NCBI RefSeq assembly: GCF_000744705.1 | Contig: NZ_JQML01000001.1 | Span: 4,102,017-4,166,016, forward strand | Length of the DNA: 64,000 bases | Source: Streptacidiphilus albus JL83 | GTDB lineage: Bacteria > Actinomycetota > Actinomycetes > Streptomycetales > Streptomycetaceae | Direction of reading: 5' to 3' | Shown: in pieces, positions 21,250 to 30,910 of the stretch | Layout of the letters: each line of letters starts with the position of its first letter | Numbering within the stretch: position 1 is the stretch's first letter | Program-made: the position numbers and the translations under genes | Notes under the pieces: generated by a model | The model's input: the letters and a program-made list of their open reading frames with translations, nothing else | The model's database searches: none | Told to the model about the DNA's origin: nothing

Positions 21250-22509
21250 GAAGCTGGGGTCGCGGAAGTGGACCCGGTAGGGGCGGGTGCCGCCGTCGCT
21301 GACGACATGGACGCCGAGCTCGCCCTTGGGCGACTCCACCGCCTCGTACGCCTGTCCGGCCGGGACCCGGAAGCCCTCGGTGACCAGCTTGAAGTGGTGG
21401 ATCAGGGCCTCCATGGACTCGCCCATGATGGTCCGGATGTGGTCCAGCGAGTTGCCCATGCCGTCCGGTCCCAGCGAGAGCTGGGCCGGCCAGGCGATCT
21501 TCTTGTCGGCGACCATCACCGCGCCGCTCGCGCCGCGCAGCTGGTCCAGGCACTGCTCGACGATCCGCAGCGACTGCTCCATCTCGGCCAGCCGGATCAG
21601 GAAGCGGCCGTAGGAGTCGCAGGTGTCGGCGGTCGGGACCTCGAAGTCGTACTGCTCGTAGCCGCAGTAGGGCTGGGCCTTGCGGAGGTCGTGCGGCAGG
21701 CCGGTGGAGCGGAGGATCGGTCCGGTCGCGCCGAGCGCCATGCAGCCGGCCAGGTCCAGGTAGCCGACGTCGACCAGCCTGGCCTTGAAGACCGGGTTGT
21801 TGGTGGCCAGCTTGTCGTACTCGGGCATCCGCTTGCGGAGCAGCTTGACGCCCTCGCGGATCTGGTCCAGCGCGCCGGGCGGCAGGTCCTGCGCCAGGCC
21901 GCCGGGGCGGACGTAGGCGTGGTTCATCCGCAGCCCGGTGACCAGCTCGAAGATGTCGAGGATGACCTCGCGGTCGCGGAAGCCGTAGATCATCAGGGTG
22001 GTGGAGCCGATCTCCATCCCGCCGGTGGCGAGGCACACCAGGTGCGAGGAGATCCGGTTCAGCTCCATCATCAGCACTCGGATGACGGAGGCCCGTTCGG
22101 GGATGTCGGCGGTGACGCCGAGCAGCCGCTCGACCGCGAGGCAGTAGGCGGTCTCGTTGAACAGCGGGGTCAGGTAGTCCATCCGGGTCACGAAGGTCGT
22201 GCCCTGGGTCCAGTTCCGGAACTCCATGTTCTTCTCGATGCCGGTGTGCAGGTAGCCGATGCCGCAGCGGGCCTCGGTCACCGTCTCGCCGTCGATCTCC
22301 AGGATCAGCCGCAGCACGCCGTGGGTGGACGGGTGCTGCGGGCCCATGTTGACGATGATCCGCTCGTCGTCGGCCCTGGCCGCGGCGGTGACGATCTCGT
22401 CCCAGTCGCCGCCGGTGACGGTGTAGACCCGGCCCTCGGTGGTCTCCCGGCCGGCCGCCTCGGCCTGCCCGGTCTGCTCGGTCTGCTCGGTCGCGTGTGG
22501 TGTGGACAT
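21145..22509 (-). CDS. nuoD: NADH-quinone oxidoreductase subunit D
   Basis: This 49-kDa-type subunit forms much of the quinone pocket with NuoB. The 454-residue protein contains the quinone-site motif [15 protein letters not shown] and the helix-loop regions of nickel-iron hydrogenase ancestry without the metal-binding cysteines. It ends [18 protein letters not shown] 22509 shares a base with the nuoC stop (TGATG). The frame extending to 22866 is nuoC in another phase. Its 3' end is copied immediately downstream. Confidence 0.97.
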   Translation of the reverse strand: MSTPHATEQTEQTGQAEAAGRETTEGRVYTVTGGDWDEIVTAAARADDERIIVNMGPQHPSTHGVLRLILEIDGETVTEARCGIGYLHTGIEKNMEFRNWTQGTTFVTRMDYLTPLFNETAYCLAVERLLGVTADIPERASVIRVLMMELNRISSHLVCLATGGMEIGSTTLMIYGFRDREVILDIFELVTGLRMNHAYVRPGGLAQDLPPGALDQIREGVKLLRKRMPEYDKLATNNPVFKARLVDVGYLDLAGCMALGATGPILRSTGLPHDLRKAQPYCGYEQYDFEVPTADTCDSYGRFLIRLAEMEQSLRIVEQCLDQLRGASGAVMVADKKIAWPAQLSLGPDGMGNSLDHIRTIMGESMEALIHHFKLVTEGFRVPAGQAYEAVESPKGELGVHVVSDGGTRPYRVHFRDPSFTNLQSMAAMCEGGQVADVIVAVAGIDPVMGGVDR

Positions 22510-23252
22510 CAGTTGTACGACCTCCGCTGGTCGGGAGCCGGGATCTGCGCGCCCTTGTACTCGACGGGGATGCCACCGAGCGGGTAGTCCTTGCGCTGCG
22601 GGTGGCCCAGCCAGTCGTCCGGCATCATGATCCGCGTCAGCGCCGGGTGGCCGTCGAAGACGATGCCGAAGAAGTCGTAGGTCTCGCGCTCGTGCCAGTC
22701 GTTGGTCGGGTAGACCGCGAACGTCGAGGGCAGGTGCGGGTCCGCGTCGGGAGCGGTGGTCTCCACCCGGATCAGCCGGTTGTGGGTGATCGAGCGCAGG
22801 TGGTAGACGGCGTGCAGTTCGCGTCCGGGCTCGCCCGGGTAGTGCACGCCGCTGACACCGGTGCACAGTTCGAAGCGCAGCGCGGGGTCGTCCCGCAGCG
22901 TGCGCATCGCCGGGACCAGGTGCTCCCGGGCGATGTGGAAGGTGATCTCGCCGCGGTCGACCACGGTCTTCTCGATCACGTCCGCGACCTGGAGCCCCTG
23001 CTCCTCCAGCGCGCCCTCCAGCTCGTCGGCGACCTCGTCGAACCAGTCACCGCCGTAGGGGCGGGGGGTGGCGCCGGGCAGGACGATCGGGCTGACCAGC
23101 CGGCCGTAGCCGGAGGTGTCGCCGCTGCCGCCGCCCACTCCGTTGCCTCCGCCGAACATCCCGTGCCGGACGCCGACGATCTCCAACTCGGTGCCCTCGC
23201 GCGGGACCGGCACTCCGCTCTCGGTGCTGCCGCTCTCTGTGCTGTCGCTCAC
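22509..23252 (-). CDS. nuoC: NADH-quinone oxidoreductase subunit C
   Basis: This 30-kDa-type subunit of the connecting module is separate from NuoD (not fused as in E. coli). The 247 residues hold a variable Gly/Ser-rich N-terminal ~80 and then the conserved domain with [35 protein letters not shown] and the [10 protein letters not shown] end. GTG 23252 overlaps the nuoB stop (GTGA). The Gly-rich segment [14 protein letters not shown] is lineage-specific filler. Confidence 0.95.
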   Translation of the reverse strand: MSDSTESGSTESGVPVPREGTELEIVGVRHGMFGGGNGVGGGSGDTSGYGRLVSPIVLPGATPRPYGGDWFDEVADELEGALEEQGLQVADVIEKTVVDRGEITFHIAREHLVPAMRTLRDDPALRFELCTGVSGVHYPGEPGRELHAVYHLRSITHNRLIRVETTAPDADPHLPSTFAVYPTNDWHERETYDFFGIVFDGHPALTRIMMPDDWLGHPQRKDYPLGGIPVEYKGAQIPAPDQRRSYN

Positions 23253-23803
23253 CGCAGCAGCCCCTTCATCTCGATCGTCGGGGTCGCCTTCAGCGCCAGC
23301 TCCTCGGCCTCCGCCTCGGCCTTCGCCTTCTGCGCGCCGAGCTTCTCGTGGCGGATCTGCTCGTGCAGCTTGAGGATCGCGTCCATCAGCATCTCCGGCC
23401 GGGGCGGGCAGCCGGGGAGGTAGATGTCGACCGGGATGATGTGGTCGACGCCCTGCACGATCGCGTAGTTGTTGAACATCCCGCCGGAGCTGGCGCAGAC
23501 ACCCATGGAGATGACCCACTTGGGGTTGGCCATCTGGTCGTAGACCTGGCGGACCACCGGGGCCATCTTCTGGCTGACCCGGCCCGCCACGATCATCAGA
23601 TCGGCCTGGCGCGGGGAGCCGCGGAAGACCTCCATCCCGAAGCGGGCCAGGTCGTAGCGGCCGGCGCCGGTGGTCATCATCTCGATCGCGCAGCAGGCCA
23701 GGCCGAAGGTGGCGGGGAAGAGCGAGCTCTTGCGCACCCATCCGGCAGCCTGCTCGACCGAGGTGAGCAGGAAGCCGCTGGGCAGCTTCTCCTCAATACC
23801 CAT
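23249..23803 (-). CDS. nuoB: NADH-quinone oxidoreductase subunit B (cluster N2)
   Basis: This subunit carries the terminal 4Fe-4S cluster N2, which reduces quinone. Ligands are the adjacent cysteines in [11 protein letters not shown], the Cys in [13 protein letters not shown] and the Cys in [10 protein letters not shown]. The 184 residues include a Lys/Glu-rich C-terminal tail usual in Streptomyces. ATG 23803 lies 33 bp after nuoA, the largest gap within the operon. Confidence 0.97.
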   Translation of the reverse strand: MGIEEKLPSGFLLTSVEQAAGWVRKSSLFPATFGLACCAIEMMTTGAGRYDLARFGMEVFRGSPRQADLMIVAGRVSQKMAPVVRQVYDQMANPKWVISMGVCASSGGMFNNYAIVQGVDHIIPVDIYLPGCPPRPEMLMDAILKLHEQIRHEKLGAQKAKAEAEAEELALKATPTIEMKGLLR

Positions 23804-23836
23804 CTGGTGTCCTCTCAGCTCTCGGTTCCGCTGTGG

Positions 23837-24196
23837 TCAGTCCCACTCCAGGCCCCCGCGCCGCCACACGTACGCATACGCGACGAAGACGGTGGCGATG
23901 AACAGCACCATCTCGACCAGGCCGAAGAGCCCGAGGGCGTCGAAGGTGACGGCCCACGGGTAGAGGAAGACGATCTCGATGTCGAAGACGATGAAGAGCA
24001 TCGCCGTCAGGTAGTACTTGATGGGGAACCGGCCGCCCCCCACGGGCTGCGGAGTGGGCTCGATGCCGCACTCGTACGCCTCCAACTTGGCGCGGTTGTA
24101 CCGCTTGGGGCCGGTCAGCGCGGCCATCGCCACGGAGCCGACCGCGAAGGCGGCGGCAAGGGCACCAAGTACCAGAATCGGCGCATATGCGTTCAT
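23837..24196 (-). CDS. nuoA: NADH-quinone oxidoreductase subunit A (first nuo gene)
   Basis: This three-helix membrane subunit (119 residues) has the conserved loop YECGIEPTPQPVGGGRFPIKYYL and the acidic FIVFDIEIVFLYPW that packs against NuoH and NuoJ near the quinone site. ATG 24196 has GGGAGG about 10 nt upstream. It is the first gene of the operon; the Rex-like and Crp-like sites at 24283-24382 lie 87-186 bp upstream. Confidence 0.96.
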   Translation of the reverse strand: MNAYAPILVLGALAAAFAVGSVAMAALTGPKRYNRAKLEAYECGIEPTPQPVGGGRFPIKYYLTAMLFIVFDIEIVFLYPWAVTFDALGLFGLVEMVLFIATVFVAYAYVWRRGGLEWD

Positions 24197-24282
24197 ACCG
24201 AACGACCTCCCAGGCGTCAGTCTGCGCCGACGTCCCTGTCGGTGACTGCGGGTCAGTACAGCTCGCGACCGTGATCCCCTCA

Positions 24283-24298
24283 TGTGAGGCAGTTCACA
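24283..24298 (-). promoter_or_regulatory. Rex-like redox operator upstream of nuoA
   Basis: On the minus strand this reads TGTGAACTGCCTCACA, matching the Streptomyces Rex operator pattern (TGTGAAC-N-GTTCACA type) perfectly in the left half and TCACA in the right. Rex senses NADH/NAD+ and is known to repress nuo in Streptomyces coelicolor. The pattern also fits E. coli-type CRP (TGTGA-N6-TCACA); context favours Rex. Confidence 0.65.
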
Positions 24299-24335
24299 AG
24301 GCCCCAAGACGGCTGCATCCTATGCCCGTTCACAT

Positions 24336-24349
24336 GTGATCTGCGACAC
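24336..24349 (+). promoter_or_regulatory. Crp-like site 1
   Basis: GTGATCTGCGACAC fits the published S. coelicolor Crp consensus GTG-N6-GNCAC at every fixed base. It overlaps a 10-bp palindrome TCACATGTGA (24330-24339). Confidence 0.45.
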
Positions 24350-24368
24350 GGGCGTCAGCCCCTTCAAT

Positions 24369-24382
24369 GTGATCTACGCCAC
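24369..24382 (+). promoter_or_regulatory. Crp-like site 2
   Basis: GTGATCTACGCCAC is a second exact fit to GTG-N6-GNCAC. It starts exactly 33 bp (about three helical turns) from site 1 in the same orientation. Confidence 0.45.
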
Positions 24383-24769
24383 CTGACGGATGATCAAGAA
24401 GTAATGACCGGGCAAAATCGGCCACCAGCCGTGTGCTTTCCTTCACAAGGCGTAGCGATTTATGCGATTTCCGCAGGTGGAGCGCCGATTCACTAGCAGA
24501 CGCGAGTGATCCAAAGCAACTTTTGTCTCTACCATCCGGCCGTGCTAAAGAAACTCGCCCATCAGGGTGGACACCGTGGACGGCAGTTGACGGAATCATC
24601 CGTCCGTGGCCGGATTGCACCTTCCGGCCGGGCAGCACTCGGGGTGCGGCTGCCGGATCCGGGCCCCGGTGACCGCTCCGCCACATCCCCGCGCGCCCCC
24701 ACAGGGGGACCGCTGTTCCCGGAGGTTCGCAGTTAGGGTGAAACCCGAAGCACCCACGGAGGAGGCAGC

Positions 24770-25447
24770 ATGTCGGCCGAAGCATTCGAGACACCGGGAT
24801 CCGGCGTTCCGGAGTACTCGTCCTGGGACGGTCTCCAGCAGTTGCCCGAGGAGGTCGCCGCGCAGATCGAACTGTGGGACCGGAAGGTCCTCTGGAACCG
24901 GCGCGGTCCGCTGGAACACCAGCAGTTCACCGTCCGGATGCGCAACGCCCTGGAGGCCGAAGCCCGCCGGGCCATGTCCGGCGGCTCCGCCGACGCCGGC
25001 TCCCGCGCCGCCGATCAGCGGTGCTGGCAGGTCGAGGTCGAGACCAATGTCTTCTTCACCCGTGACAAGTCCAGCTTCCTCACCCCGGACTTCCTGGTCC
25101 GGCGGTGCCTCCCGCGCGGGGCCGACACCCTCGCCGGCGACGTCGTCCTGGTCGGCGAGGTCCTGTCGGGATCGGACACCCCCAAGCGCCGGGCCTGGAA
25201 GACGGACCGGTATGCCGAGGCCGGCATCCCCTGGTACTGGGAGGTCGAACTCGACTCCCTGGGCAACTGGGACATCTCCGCGGTCAGGGCCTACGAACTC
25301 GTGACGCTGCCGACGCAGGGCCTCGCGGTCAAGCCGCTGCGCCCGTCCGTCTACGTCCCGGTCGGCGAATGGGAGCCCGGGGACGCGGGCATCGACTTCC
25401 CGGAGCCGTTCGGCATCCGCATCCCCTGGGCCGACCTCGCCTTCTGA
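24770..25447 (+). CDS. Uma2-family (DUF820) putative endonuclease
   Basis: This 225-residue protein of the Uma2 family has a PD-(D/E)xK nuclease fold. The catalytic pattern is visible: PDFLV, then GEVLSGSDT with the catalytic Glu, and the family block KTDRYAEAGIPWYWEVE. The first ~60 residues are an N-terminal extension. ATG 24770 has GGAGGAGG 6 nt upstream. Uma2 proteins are abundant in actinomycetes and cyanobacteria; substrate and role are unknown, and they are often scattered as single genes, as here. It is transcribed away from nuo and converges on the reductase gene with only 10 bp between the stops, so no terminator fits there. Confidence 0.85.
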   Translation: MSAEAFETPGSGVPEYSSWDGLQQLPEEVAAQIELWDRKVLWNRRGPLEHQQFTVRMRNALEAEARRAMSGGSADAGSRAADQRCWQVEVETNVFFTRDKSSFLTPDFLVRRCLPRGADTLAGDVVLVGEVLSGSDTPKRRAWKTDRYAEAGIPWYWEVELDSLGNWDISAVRAYELVTLPTQGLAVKPLRPSVYVPVGEWEPGDAGIDFPEPFGIRIPWADLAF

Positions 25448-25457
25448 GAACCGCCGG

Positions 25458-26771
25458 TCAGGCCCTCGGAGCCACCTTGGCCAGGCCGTTGATGATGCGG
25501 TCCATCGCGTCGCCGCCCTGCGGGTCGGTCAGGTTGGCCAGCAGCTTCAGCACGAAGCGCATCAGCATCGGGTGGGTCAGGCCGCGCTGCGCGGCCATCC
25601 GCATCACCAGCGGGTTGCCGATCGCCTTCACGAAGGCCCGGCCCAGCGAGTAGTAGCCGCCGTAGACCTCCTTGAGGATCCTCGGGTAGGCCTCCAGCGC
25701 CCGCTCCCGGCCCAGGTCGGTCTGCCGGGCCAGGGCCTGGACGATGACGCCGGCCGCGATCTGCCCGGATTCCATCGCATAGGCGATGCCCTCGCCGTTG
25801 AACGGGTTGACCATCCCGCCGGCGTCGCCGACCAGCAGGAAGCCCCGGGTGTAGTGCGGCTGCCGGTTGAAGGCCATCGGCAGCGCCGCGCCCCGGATCG
25901 GCTCGGTCATGTTCTCCGGGGTGTAGCCCCACTCCTCCGGCATGCCCGCGCACCACACCTTGAGCAGCTCGCGGTAGTCGATGTCCTTGAAGGAGGCGGT
26001 GGTGTTGAGCAGCCCCAGGCCGACGTTGCTGGTGCCGTCGCCCATGCCGAAGATCCAGCCGTAGCCGGGCAGCAGCTTCTCCTGGCCGCCGCGCCGGTCC
26101 CACAGCTCCAGCCAGGACTCCAGGTAGTCGTCGTCGCTGCGGGGCGAGTTGAAGTAGGTGCGGTAGGCGACGCCCATCGGCCGGTCCTCGCGCCGGTGCA
26201 GGCCCATGGCCAGCGAGAGCCGGGTGGAGTTGCCGTCCGCGGCGACCACCAGCGGCGCGCGGAAGACCACCTCGCGCTTGTCCGGGCCGAGCTTGGCGGT
26301 GACCCCGACCACCCGGCCGGAGCGCTCGTCCAGCACCGGGCCGGTGACGTTGCACTGCTGGTGCAGCTTGGCCCCGGCCTTCTCGGCCTGACGGGCCAGC
26401 AGCTCGTCGAAGTCGGCGCGCTTGCGGACCAGACCGTAGTCGGGGAAGCTCGCCAGCTCCGGCCAGTCCAGCTCCAGCCGGACCCCGCCGCCGATGATCC
26501 GCAGCCCCTTGTTGCGCAGCCAGCCGGCCTCCTCGGAGATGTCGATCCCCATGTCGACCAGCTGCTTGGTCGCGCGCGGCGTCAGGCCGTCGCCGCAGAC
26601 CTTCTCCCGCGGGAACTGCGCCTTCTCCAGCAGCAGCACCTCCAGGCCCGACTGGGCCAGGTGGTACGCCGTGCTCGCCCCCGCAGGACCGGCGCCGACC
26701 ACGATGACATCGGCCTCAGCCTCGATGGCGGCAGCCTCGCTCGCTGCGGTCTGCTGGGTCAGCTGCGACAC
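25458..26771 (-). CDS. Geranylgeranyl-reductase-family FAD oxidoreductase
   Basis: This 437-residue flavoprotein has an N-terminal Rossmann FAD site (DVIVVGAGPAGASTAYHLA, followed by an acidic strand end LLLEK). It also has the CGDGLTPRA motif and a second FAD motif GDAGGMVNPFNGEGI. The family saturates isoprenoid double bonds. Beside menG and mqnC, a role as menaquinone tail reductase (MenJ-like), or in another respiratory-lipid step, is likely but unproven. Start GTG 26771 has AGGAG 6 nt upstream; a frame to 26822 adds 17 unconserved residues. A gap of 118 bp separates it from menG upstream... in order of transcription it is the neighbour read on its own. Confidence 0.88.
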   Translation of the reverse strand: MSQLTQQTAASEAAAIEAEADVIVVGAGPAGASTAYHLAQSGLEVLLLEKAQFPREKVCGDGLTPRATKQLVDMGIDISEEAGWLRNKGLRIIGGGVRLELDWPELASFPDYGLVRKRADFDELLARQAEKAGAKLHQQCNVTGPVLDERSGRVVGVTAKLGPDKREVVFRAPLVVAADGNSTRLSLAMGLHRREDRPMGVAYRTYFNSPRSDDDYLESWLELWDRRGGQEKLLPGYGWIFGMGDGTSNVGLGLLNTTASFKDIDYRELLKVWCAGMPEEWGYTPENMTEPIRGAALPMAFNRQPHYTRGFLLVGDAGGMVNPFNGEGIAYAMESGQIAAGVIVQALARQTDLGRERALEAYPRILKEVYGGYYSLGRAFVKAIGNPLVMRMAAQRGLTHPMLMRFVLKLLANLTDPQGGDAMDRIINGLAKVAPRA

Positions 26772-26889
26772 CTGGGACTCCTGCTGCTCTCGTCGGAAGA
26801 CTGTGGGCCCGCCCGGGGCCACCTCGCAGTCTAGGAGATGGTCGTGCGCGGCCGACGCCGAGCCGCACCCGTCAGCGGGTCACGGCGGG

Positions 26890-27582
26890 TCACGGCCGGA
26901 GGCCGCGGTGGAGGGCGACGATGCCGCCGGTGAGGTTGCGCCAGGCGACGGCGGACCAGCCGGCCTGCTGCAGCCGGGCGGCCAGGGCGGGCTGGTCCGG
27001 CCAGGCCCGGATGGAGTCGGCCAGGTAGACGTAGGCGTCCGGGTTGCTGCTGACGGCGGTGGCGACCGGCGGCAGCGCCCGCATCAGGTACTCGGTGTAG
27101 ACGGTGCGGAAGGGCGACCAGACCGGGTGGCTGAACTCGCAGATGACGACCCGGCCACCGGGCTTGGTGACCCGCAGCAGCTCGCGCAGCGCGGCGTCGG
27201 TGTCCTGGACGTTGCGCAGCCCGAAGGAGATGGTGACCGCGTCGAACACGGCGTCGGCGAAGGGCAGCCGGGTGGCGTCGCCGGCGGTCAGCGGCAGCTC
27301 CGGGTGGCGGCGCTTGCCCTCGCGGAGCATCCCGAGCGAGAAGTCGCAGGGCACCACGGTCGCCCCGGCCTCGGCGAAGGGCAGCGAGGAGGTGGCGGTA
27401 CCGGCCGCGAGGTCGAGCACGTACTCGCCGGGGCGGGCGTCGACGGCACGGGCGACGGCCTTGCGCCAGAGCCGGGTCTGGCCCAGCGAGAGCACGTCGT
27501 TGGTCAGGTCGTACTTGGCGGCCACGTCGTCGAACATCGAGGCGACTTCGTGCGGCTGCTTGTCCAGGGAGGCTCGGGTCAC
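26890..27582 (-). CDS. menG: Demethylmenaquinone methyltransferase
   Basis: This SAM-dependent methyltransferase of the UbiE/MenG family adds the 2-methyl group in the last step of menaquinone synthesis. The 230 residues carry [18 protein letters not shown] and the SAM loop DLAAGTAT at 57-64. They also carry [23 protein letters not shown] and the C-terminal [17 protein letters not shown] 27582 ([10 protein letters not shown]) gives the conserved N terminus. A GTG at 27597 is possible, and the GGGGAG site sits unusually close to the chosen codon. It follows the futalosine genes mqnA and mqnC, so headgroup assembly and methylation are co-located. Confidence 0.95.
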   Translation of the reverse strand: MTRASLDKQPHEVASMFDDVAAKYDLTNDVLSLGQTRLWRKAVARAVDARPGEYVLDLAAGTATSSLPFAEAGATVVPCDFSLGMLREGKRRHPELPLTAGDATRLPFADAVFDAVTISFGLRNVQDTDAALRELLRVTKPGGRVVICEFSHPVWSPFRTVYTEYLMRALPPVATAVSSNPDAYVYLADSIRAWPDQPALAARLQQAGWSAVAWRNLTGGIVALHRGLRP

Positions 27583-27601
27583 CTCCCCATTGTTCACCCA
27601 G

Positions 27602-28015
27602 TCACGCCCGGCGGTGGACCAGTCGTCCGGCCAGCACGGTCGCCACGCAGCTGCCGTCCTCGGCGAAGACCGCCAGGTCGGCGCGGGCACCGCGCTCCAG
27701 CGAGGGCGGACGGTCCAGCACCGCCAGGTTGTTGCGCTGCGCGGCGGCGCGCAGCGCGGGGTCGGCCAGGTGCTCGGCGCGCGCACCGGTCGCGCCGAGG
27801 CGCAGCAGGGCGTGCACCCGCTCGCGGGCGCTGGGCGCCTCCGGCAGCGGGCCCTCGTGCAGCAGTCCGGGGCCGAGCCGACCGCGCCAGCGGCGGACCC
27901 GGGCGGTCGGGTAGGCCGCGGCGACCTCGTCCGGGCTGCCGAGCGCGACGATCCGCTCGCCGTCGACTGCGACGGCGAGCGGCGGCTCCTGCGAGCCGGT
28001 GTGGATCGTCAGCAC
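27602..28015 (-). CDS. Small imidazolonepropionase/amidohydrolase-like protein beside mqnC
   Basis: This 137-residue protein has the composite beta domain seen at the ends of amidohydrolases. The N-terminal [26 protein letters not shown] and the C-terminal [27 protein letters not shown] are the two halves of that sandwich domain. The catalytic TIM barrel with its metal-binding His residues is absent: only ~70 residues lie between the halves. Streptomycetes carry a related short gene next to mqnC, so this is probably a degenerate but conserved protein rather than a fresh deletion. GTG 28015 begins 7 nt after the mqnC stop without a ribosome site, so coupling to mqnC is likely. Function unknown. 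Confidence 0.65.
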   Translation of the reverse strand: MLTIHTGSQEPPLAVAVDGERIVALGSPDEVAAAYPTARVRRWRGRLGPGLLHEGPLPEAPSARERVHALLRLGATGARAEHLADPALRAAAQRNNLAVLDRPPSLERGARADLAVFAEDGSCVATVLAGRLVHRRA

Positions 28016-28022
28016 GGCTGTG

Positions 28023-29297
28023 TCAGTTGGCGTTGAGGAGCTTGAGCTCCGGATGCGCCGTGCCGCCCGCCCGTCGCCCGCCGCCACCCTTGTCCGAGTG
28101 GGCTGCGCCCACGCCTCCCCCTTCGATCGCGGTGGAGGCGATGTGCGAGTACGCGTGGTCGTTGACCGGGTCGTCGGCCGGGTCGTCGTGGATCACCAGG
28201 TGCTCGTAGGTGGTGGCGCGCTGGGCCGGCACCCGGCCGGCCGCGCGGATCAGGTTGATCAGCTCCATCCGGTTGGAGCGGTGCTTGGCCCCGGCGGAGG
28301 AGACCACGTTCTCCTCCAGCATCACCGAGCCGAGGTCGTCCGCACCGTAGTGCAGCGTCAGCTGGCCCATCTCCTTGCCGACGGTCAGCCAGGAGCCCTG
28401 GATGTGGGCGACGTTGTCGAGGAACAGCCGGGCGACCGCGATCAGCCGCAGGTACTCGATCAGCGTGGCCTGGGTGCGGCCCTTGAGGTGGTTGTTCTCC
28501 GGCTGGTAGGTGTACGGGATGAAGGCCCGGAAACCGCCGGTGCGGTCCTGGACGTCGCGGATCATGCGCAGGTGCTCGATCCGCTCGGCATTGGTCTCGC
28601 CGGTGCCCATCAGCATGGTGGAGGTGGACTCGACGCCCAGGTTGTGGGCGATCTCCATGATCTCCAGCCAGCGCTCGCCGGACTCCTTGAGCGGGGCGAT
28701 GGCCTTGCGCGGGCGCTCGGGCAGCAGCTCCGCGCCGGCGCCGGCGAAGGAGTCGAGACCGGCCGCGTGGATCCGGCGGATGGCCTCCTCGGCGGTGACG
28801 CCGGAGATCCGCGACATGTGCTCGATCTCGGAGGCCCCGAGCGAGTGGATCACCAGCTGCGGGAAGTCCTTCTTGATCGCGGCGAAGGCCCGCTCGTAGT
28901 ACTCGACGCCGTAGTCCGGGTGGTGGCCGCCCTGGAACATGATCTGGGTGCCGCCGAGCTCGACCGTCTCCGCGCAGCGCCGGAGGATCTCCTCCAGGTC
29001 ACGCGACCAGCCCTTCTCGACGTCCTTGGGGGCGGCGTAGAAGGCGCAGAACTTGCAGGCGGTCACGCAGACGTTGGTGTAGTTGATGTTGCGCTCGATG
29101 ATGTACGTCGCGATGTGCTCGGTGCCGGCGTAGCGACGGCGGCGCGCGGCGTCGGCCGCCGCGCCCAGCGCGTGCAGCGGGGCGTGCCGGTAGAGGTCGA
29201 GCGCCTCCTCCGGGCTGATCCGGCCGCCGCCGGCGGCCCGGTCGAGGACGGCCTGACGAGCGCTCTCGGCGGTCGTGGTGGGCATGCTCTCGGGCAC
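28023..29297 (-). CDS. mqnC: Cyclic dehypoxanthinyl futalosine synthase (radical SAM)
   Basis: This radical SAM enzyme of the futalosine route to menaquinone cyclises dehypoxanthine futalosine. The 4Fe-4S/SAM motif C-x3-C-x2-C is at Cys77, 81 and 84 (NVCVTACKFCAF). QIMFQGGHHPDYG, ELLPERPRKAIAPLKESG and STMLMGTGETNAERIEH are diagnostic. It has 424 residues from GTG 29297, which has GAGGA 7 nt upstream; ATG 29285 is an alternative. Near the C terminus about 18 residues (GVGAAHSDKGGGGRRAGG, 28064-28117) are inserted between the conserved TAIEGG and TAHPELKLL. The core is untouched, so activity should be retained. Confidence 0.95.
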   Translation of the reverse strand: MPESMPTTTAESARQAVLDRAAGGGRISPEEALDLYRHAPLHALGAAADAARRRRYAGTEHIATYIIERNINYTNVCVTACKFCAFYAAPKDVEKGWSRDLEEILRRCAETVELGGTQIMFQGGHHPDYGVEYYERAFAAIKKDFPQLVIHSLGASEIEHMSRISGVTAEEAIRRIHAAGLDSFAGAGAELLPERPRKAIAPLKESGERWLEIMEIAHNLGVESTSTMLMGTGETNAERIEHLRMIRDVQDRTGGFRAFIPYTYQPENNHLKGRTQATLIEYLRLIAVARLFLDNVAHIQGSWLTVGKEMGQLTLHYGADDLGSVMLEENVVSSAGAKHRSNRMELINLIRAAGRVPAQRATTYEHLVIHDDPADDPVNDHAYSHIASTAIEGGGVGAAHSDKGGGGRRAGGTAHPELKLLNAN

Positions 29298-29349
29298 CTT
29301 GGCGTCCTCTCGTACTGCACTGCTACGGGCATCGACCAGCCTACGCGAG

Positions 29350-29368
29350 CCCCCGGCGGGGCCGGGGG
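29350..29368 (-). terminator. GC hairpin between mqnA and mqnC
   Basis: A perfect 8-bp stem (29350-29357 with 29361-29368) has a 3-nt loop. It lies after the mqnA stop and may attenuate read-through into mqnC. No U tract follows. Confidence 0.4.
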
Positions 29369-29376
29369 AGGGTCCG

Positions 29377-29412
29377 GCCCCGCGTCCGGTCCCGCATCCG
29401 CCCCTGCGTCCG
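29377..29412. repeat. Three 12-bp tandem repeats just after the mqnA stop
   Basis: GCCCCGCGTCCG, GTCCCGCATCCG and CCCCTGCGTCCG lie in a row, 8 bp past the mqnA stop codon. The copies differ from one another at 2-4 positions. Confidence 0.6.
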
Positions 29413-29419
29413 GGGCGCC

Positions 29420-30424
<1,005 letters not shown>

Positions 30425-30563
30425 TCAAGCCTGCGGAGCATGTGACCGCGGGCTTCTGTAGTTTTCAGAGCTTTGTCACAGAAGTACCTGAAGCGGGGAT
30501 CAGCGCAGCGGACCGGGCGTCACGAGGTGTGGCGTCCATTCGTCCCTCGCAAGGAGAACGGTT

Positions 30564-30767
30564 ATGGCGACCGGAACCGTCAAGTGGTTCAACGCCGAAA
30601 AGGGCTTCGGCTTCATCGCCCAGGACGGCGGCGGCCCCGACGTCTTCGTCCACTACTCCGCCATCAACGCGAGCGGCTTCCGCTCGCTGGAGGAGAACCA
30701 GCCGGTGGAGTTCGACGTCACGCAGGGCCCGAAGGGTCCGCAGGCGGAGAACGTCACCCCGGTCTGA
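30564..30767 (+). CDS. Cold-shock domain protein (CspA family)
   Basis: This 67-residue OB-fold RNA/DNA chaperone has RNP1 KGFGFI at 13-18 and RNP2 VFVHY at 27-31, complete and of standard length. ATG 30564 has AAGGAG 7 nt upstream. Proteins of this family melt mRNA structure, in the cold or constitutively. The leader is long and comparatively AT-rich for this genome, which suggests post-transcriptional control as in other csp genes. A strong hairpin lies 82 bp downstream. Confidence 0.96.
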   Translation: MATGTVKWFNAEKGFGFIAQDGGGPDVFVHYSAINASGFRSLEENQPVEFDVTQGPKGPQAENVTPV

Positions 30768-30849
30768 ACCCAACCACTGGTCAACCGCTCCTGATCAATC
30801 CCGATCGGGTCGCCTGATCCTCCGGTGGCTTCCGCAGCACCGACCCAAG

Positions 30850-30885
30850 AGGGCCCGCGTCCGCACCCCGGACGACGGGCCCTCT
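30850..30885. terminator. Bidirectional terminator between csp and the alcohol dehydrogenase
   Basis: A 15-bp stem with one bulged A (30850-30864 with 30870-30885) closes a 5-nt loop. It sits between two convergent genes and could serve both. Confidence 0.75.
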
Positions 30886-30910
30886 GCCTTGCCCCGGCTC
30901 GGCCGCCCCC

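Larger units (their letters stand above)
24197..24769. promoter_or_regulatory. Divergent intergenic region between nuoA and the Uma2-like gene
   Basis: These 573 bp hold no frame I can support. The half next to nuoA contains the Rex-like and two Crp-like sites listed separately. The stretch from about 24383 to 24540 is markedly lower in GC than the flanks, as expected for promoters. No -10/-35 pair was convincing on either strand. Short frames here (for example minus 24330-24794) have non-coding codon use. Confidence 0.6.

Noticed and set aside
24283-24298. E. coli-type CRP site (TGTGA-N6-TCACA)
   Set aside because: The sequence fits, but the left half TGTGAAC and its place before nuo fit the Streptomyces Rex operator better; Crp-like sites of the Streptomyces type lie further upstream.
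29350-29412. Operator for mqnC formed by the hairpin and 12-bp repeats
   Set aside because: They directly follow the mqnA stop and are GC slippage-type repeats without shared symmetry; a regulator site cannot be supported.
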